DNA of 6,683 bases from Bacteroidota bacterium (GTDB lineage: Bacteria; Bacteroidota; Ignavibacteria; UBA10030), in the NCBI GenBank assembly GCA_003519375.1, contig DOWV01000311.1, forward strand, positions 3,052 through 9,734, given 5' to 3'. The notes under the pieces are model-generated. The model did no database searches and was not told the DNA's origin. It was given only the letters and a program-made list of their open reading frames with translations. Position 1 is the first letter of the stretch, and every line of letters starts with the position of its first letter. Shown here one piece after another: positions 6,463-6,683 of the stretch. A program made the translations under genes and the position numbers.

Positions 6463-6645
6463 GGCGTTATGGGCTGATGACGCGTGAGGAAGAGAGCATC
6501 GTGAAGTTCAATGACGCAGAGGGAGCGAAGAGAGACATCCGGAGAGAAGCGTCAAACGGTGCAGCAGGCGTTACGAAAGTCCGGGCGGCTTAAGCGAGAG
6601 CCGCCCGGAGCTACAACGAGTCAACTGCAAAACTGACCGGGGGCT
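6463..6645. other. Leader region of the GH20 gene
   Basis: No gene is supported here. On the minus strand it is pyrimidine-rich and lacks a clear Shine-Dalgarno site before the GH20 ATG. TTGACG occurs near 6551-6556, but no good -10 box follows at 16-18 nt, so I do not call a promoter. The right part holds the hairpin at 6580-6609, which is better read as the end of the preceding gene. Confidence 0.45.
6580..6609 (-). terminator. Hairpin terminator of the gene entering from the right edge
   Basis: The inverted repeat tccgggcggct (6580-6590) and agccgcccgga (6599-6609) forms a perfect 11-bp, GC-rich stem with an 8-nt loop. On the minus strand it follows the TAG at 6646-6648 by 36 nt and is followed by CTTTCGT, only a short T-run, so it may be an imperfect intrinsic terminator. 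On the plus strand no T-run follows. It separates the preceding gene from the GH20 gene. Confidence 0.55.
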
Positions 6646-6683
6646 CTATGCCGCCGGAGCATCTCCCTCTTCGCCGACCATCT
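6646..6683 (-). CDS. C-terminal end of an unidentified gene (partial)
   Basis: Only the last 11 or 12 codons are inside the window. The frame reads MVGEEGDAPAA and then TAG. The acidic, Gly/Ala-rich end looks like a genuine protein C-terminus, and a strong stem-loop follows the stop at a sensible distance. Together these are the only reasons for the call. The protein cannot be identified from this fragment. Confidence 0.4.
   Translation of the reverse strand, partial: MVGEEGDAPAA

Noticed and set aside
6402..6593. 63-codon plus-strand open frame ending at the hairpin
   Set aside because: It starts antisense inside the GH20 signal peptide, has no recognisable ribosome-binding site or motif, and its stop falls in the loop of the hairpin by coincidence.

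Overview
The window is a compactly organised bacterial segment of moderate GC. Every gene I can support lies on the minus strand, so transcription runs from right to left. In that order the window holds: the last codons of an unidentified gene followed by a terminator-like hairpin; a secreted GH20-type beta-N-acetylhexosaminidase-like protein of 850 residues; a small single-span membrane protein of about 57 residues; a 961-residue superfamily 1 (UPF1/DNA2-like) helicase-related ATPase; and a four-helix bundle protein of the S23 / 23S-rRNA-intervening-sequence family. No rRNA, tRNA, CRISPR array, transposase or phage gene is visible.

The organism cannot be fixed from this stretch. Orphan four-helix bundle genes, an exported GH20 enzyme with a helical and beta-sandwich tail, and weak Shine-Dalgarno signals before the two long genes are common in Bacteroidota/Ignavibacteria-like and other environmental lineages. 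I offer that as a guess only.

Region by region: 6463-6645 is the leader of the GH20 gene plus the terminator of the preceding gene. 3910-6462 is the GH20 gene. 3784-3909 carries a candidate promoter overlapped by an 8-bp palindrome, and it probably drives the small membrane protein at 3610-3783. 3354-3609 has no complete gene, but its upstream half contains an open -1 frame that reads like a C-terminal continuation of the small protein. 468-3353 is the helicase-like ATPase. 1-467 holds the four-helix bundle gene between near-perfect 13-bp inverted repeats.

The genes do not form an obvious pathway. The enzyme acts outside the cytoplasm on amino-sugar glycans, the ATPase acts on nucleic acid or has become a nucleotide-dependent switch, and the four-helix gene looks like a small independent cassette. 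The most notable points are loss of the motif IV and motif VI arginines in an otherwise intact UPF1-like ATPase, the inverted repeats bracketing the four-helix gene, and the possible frameshift after the small membrane protein.
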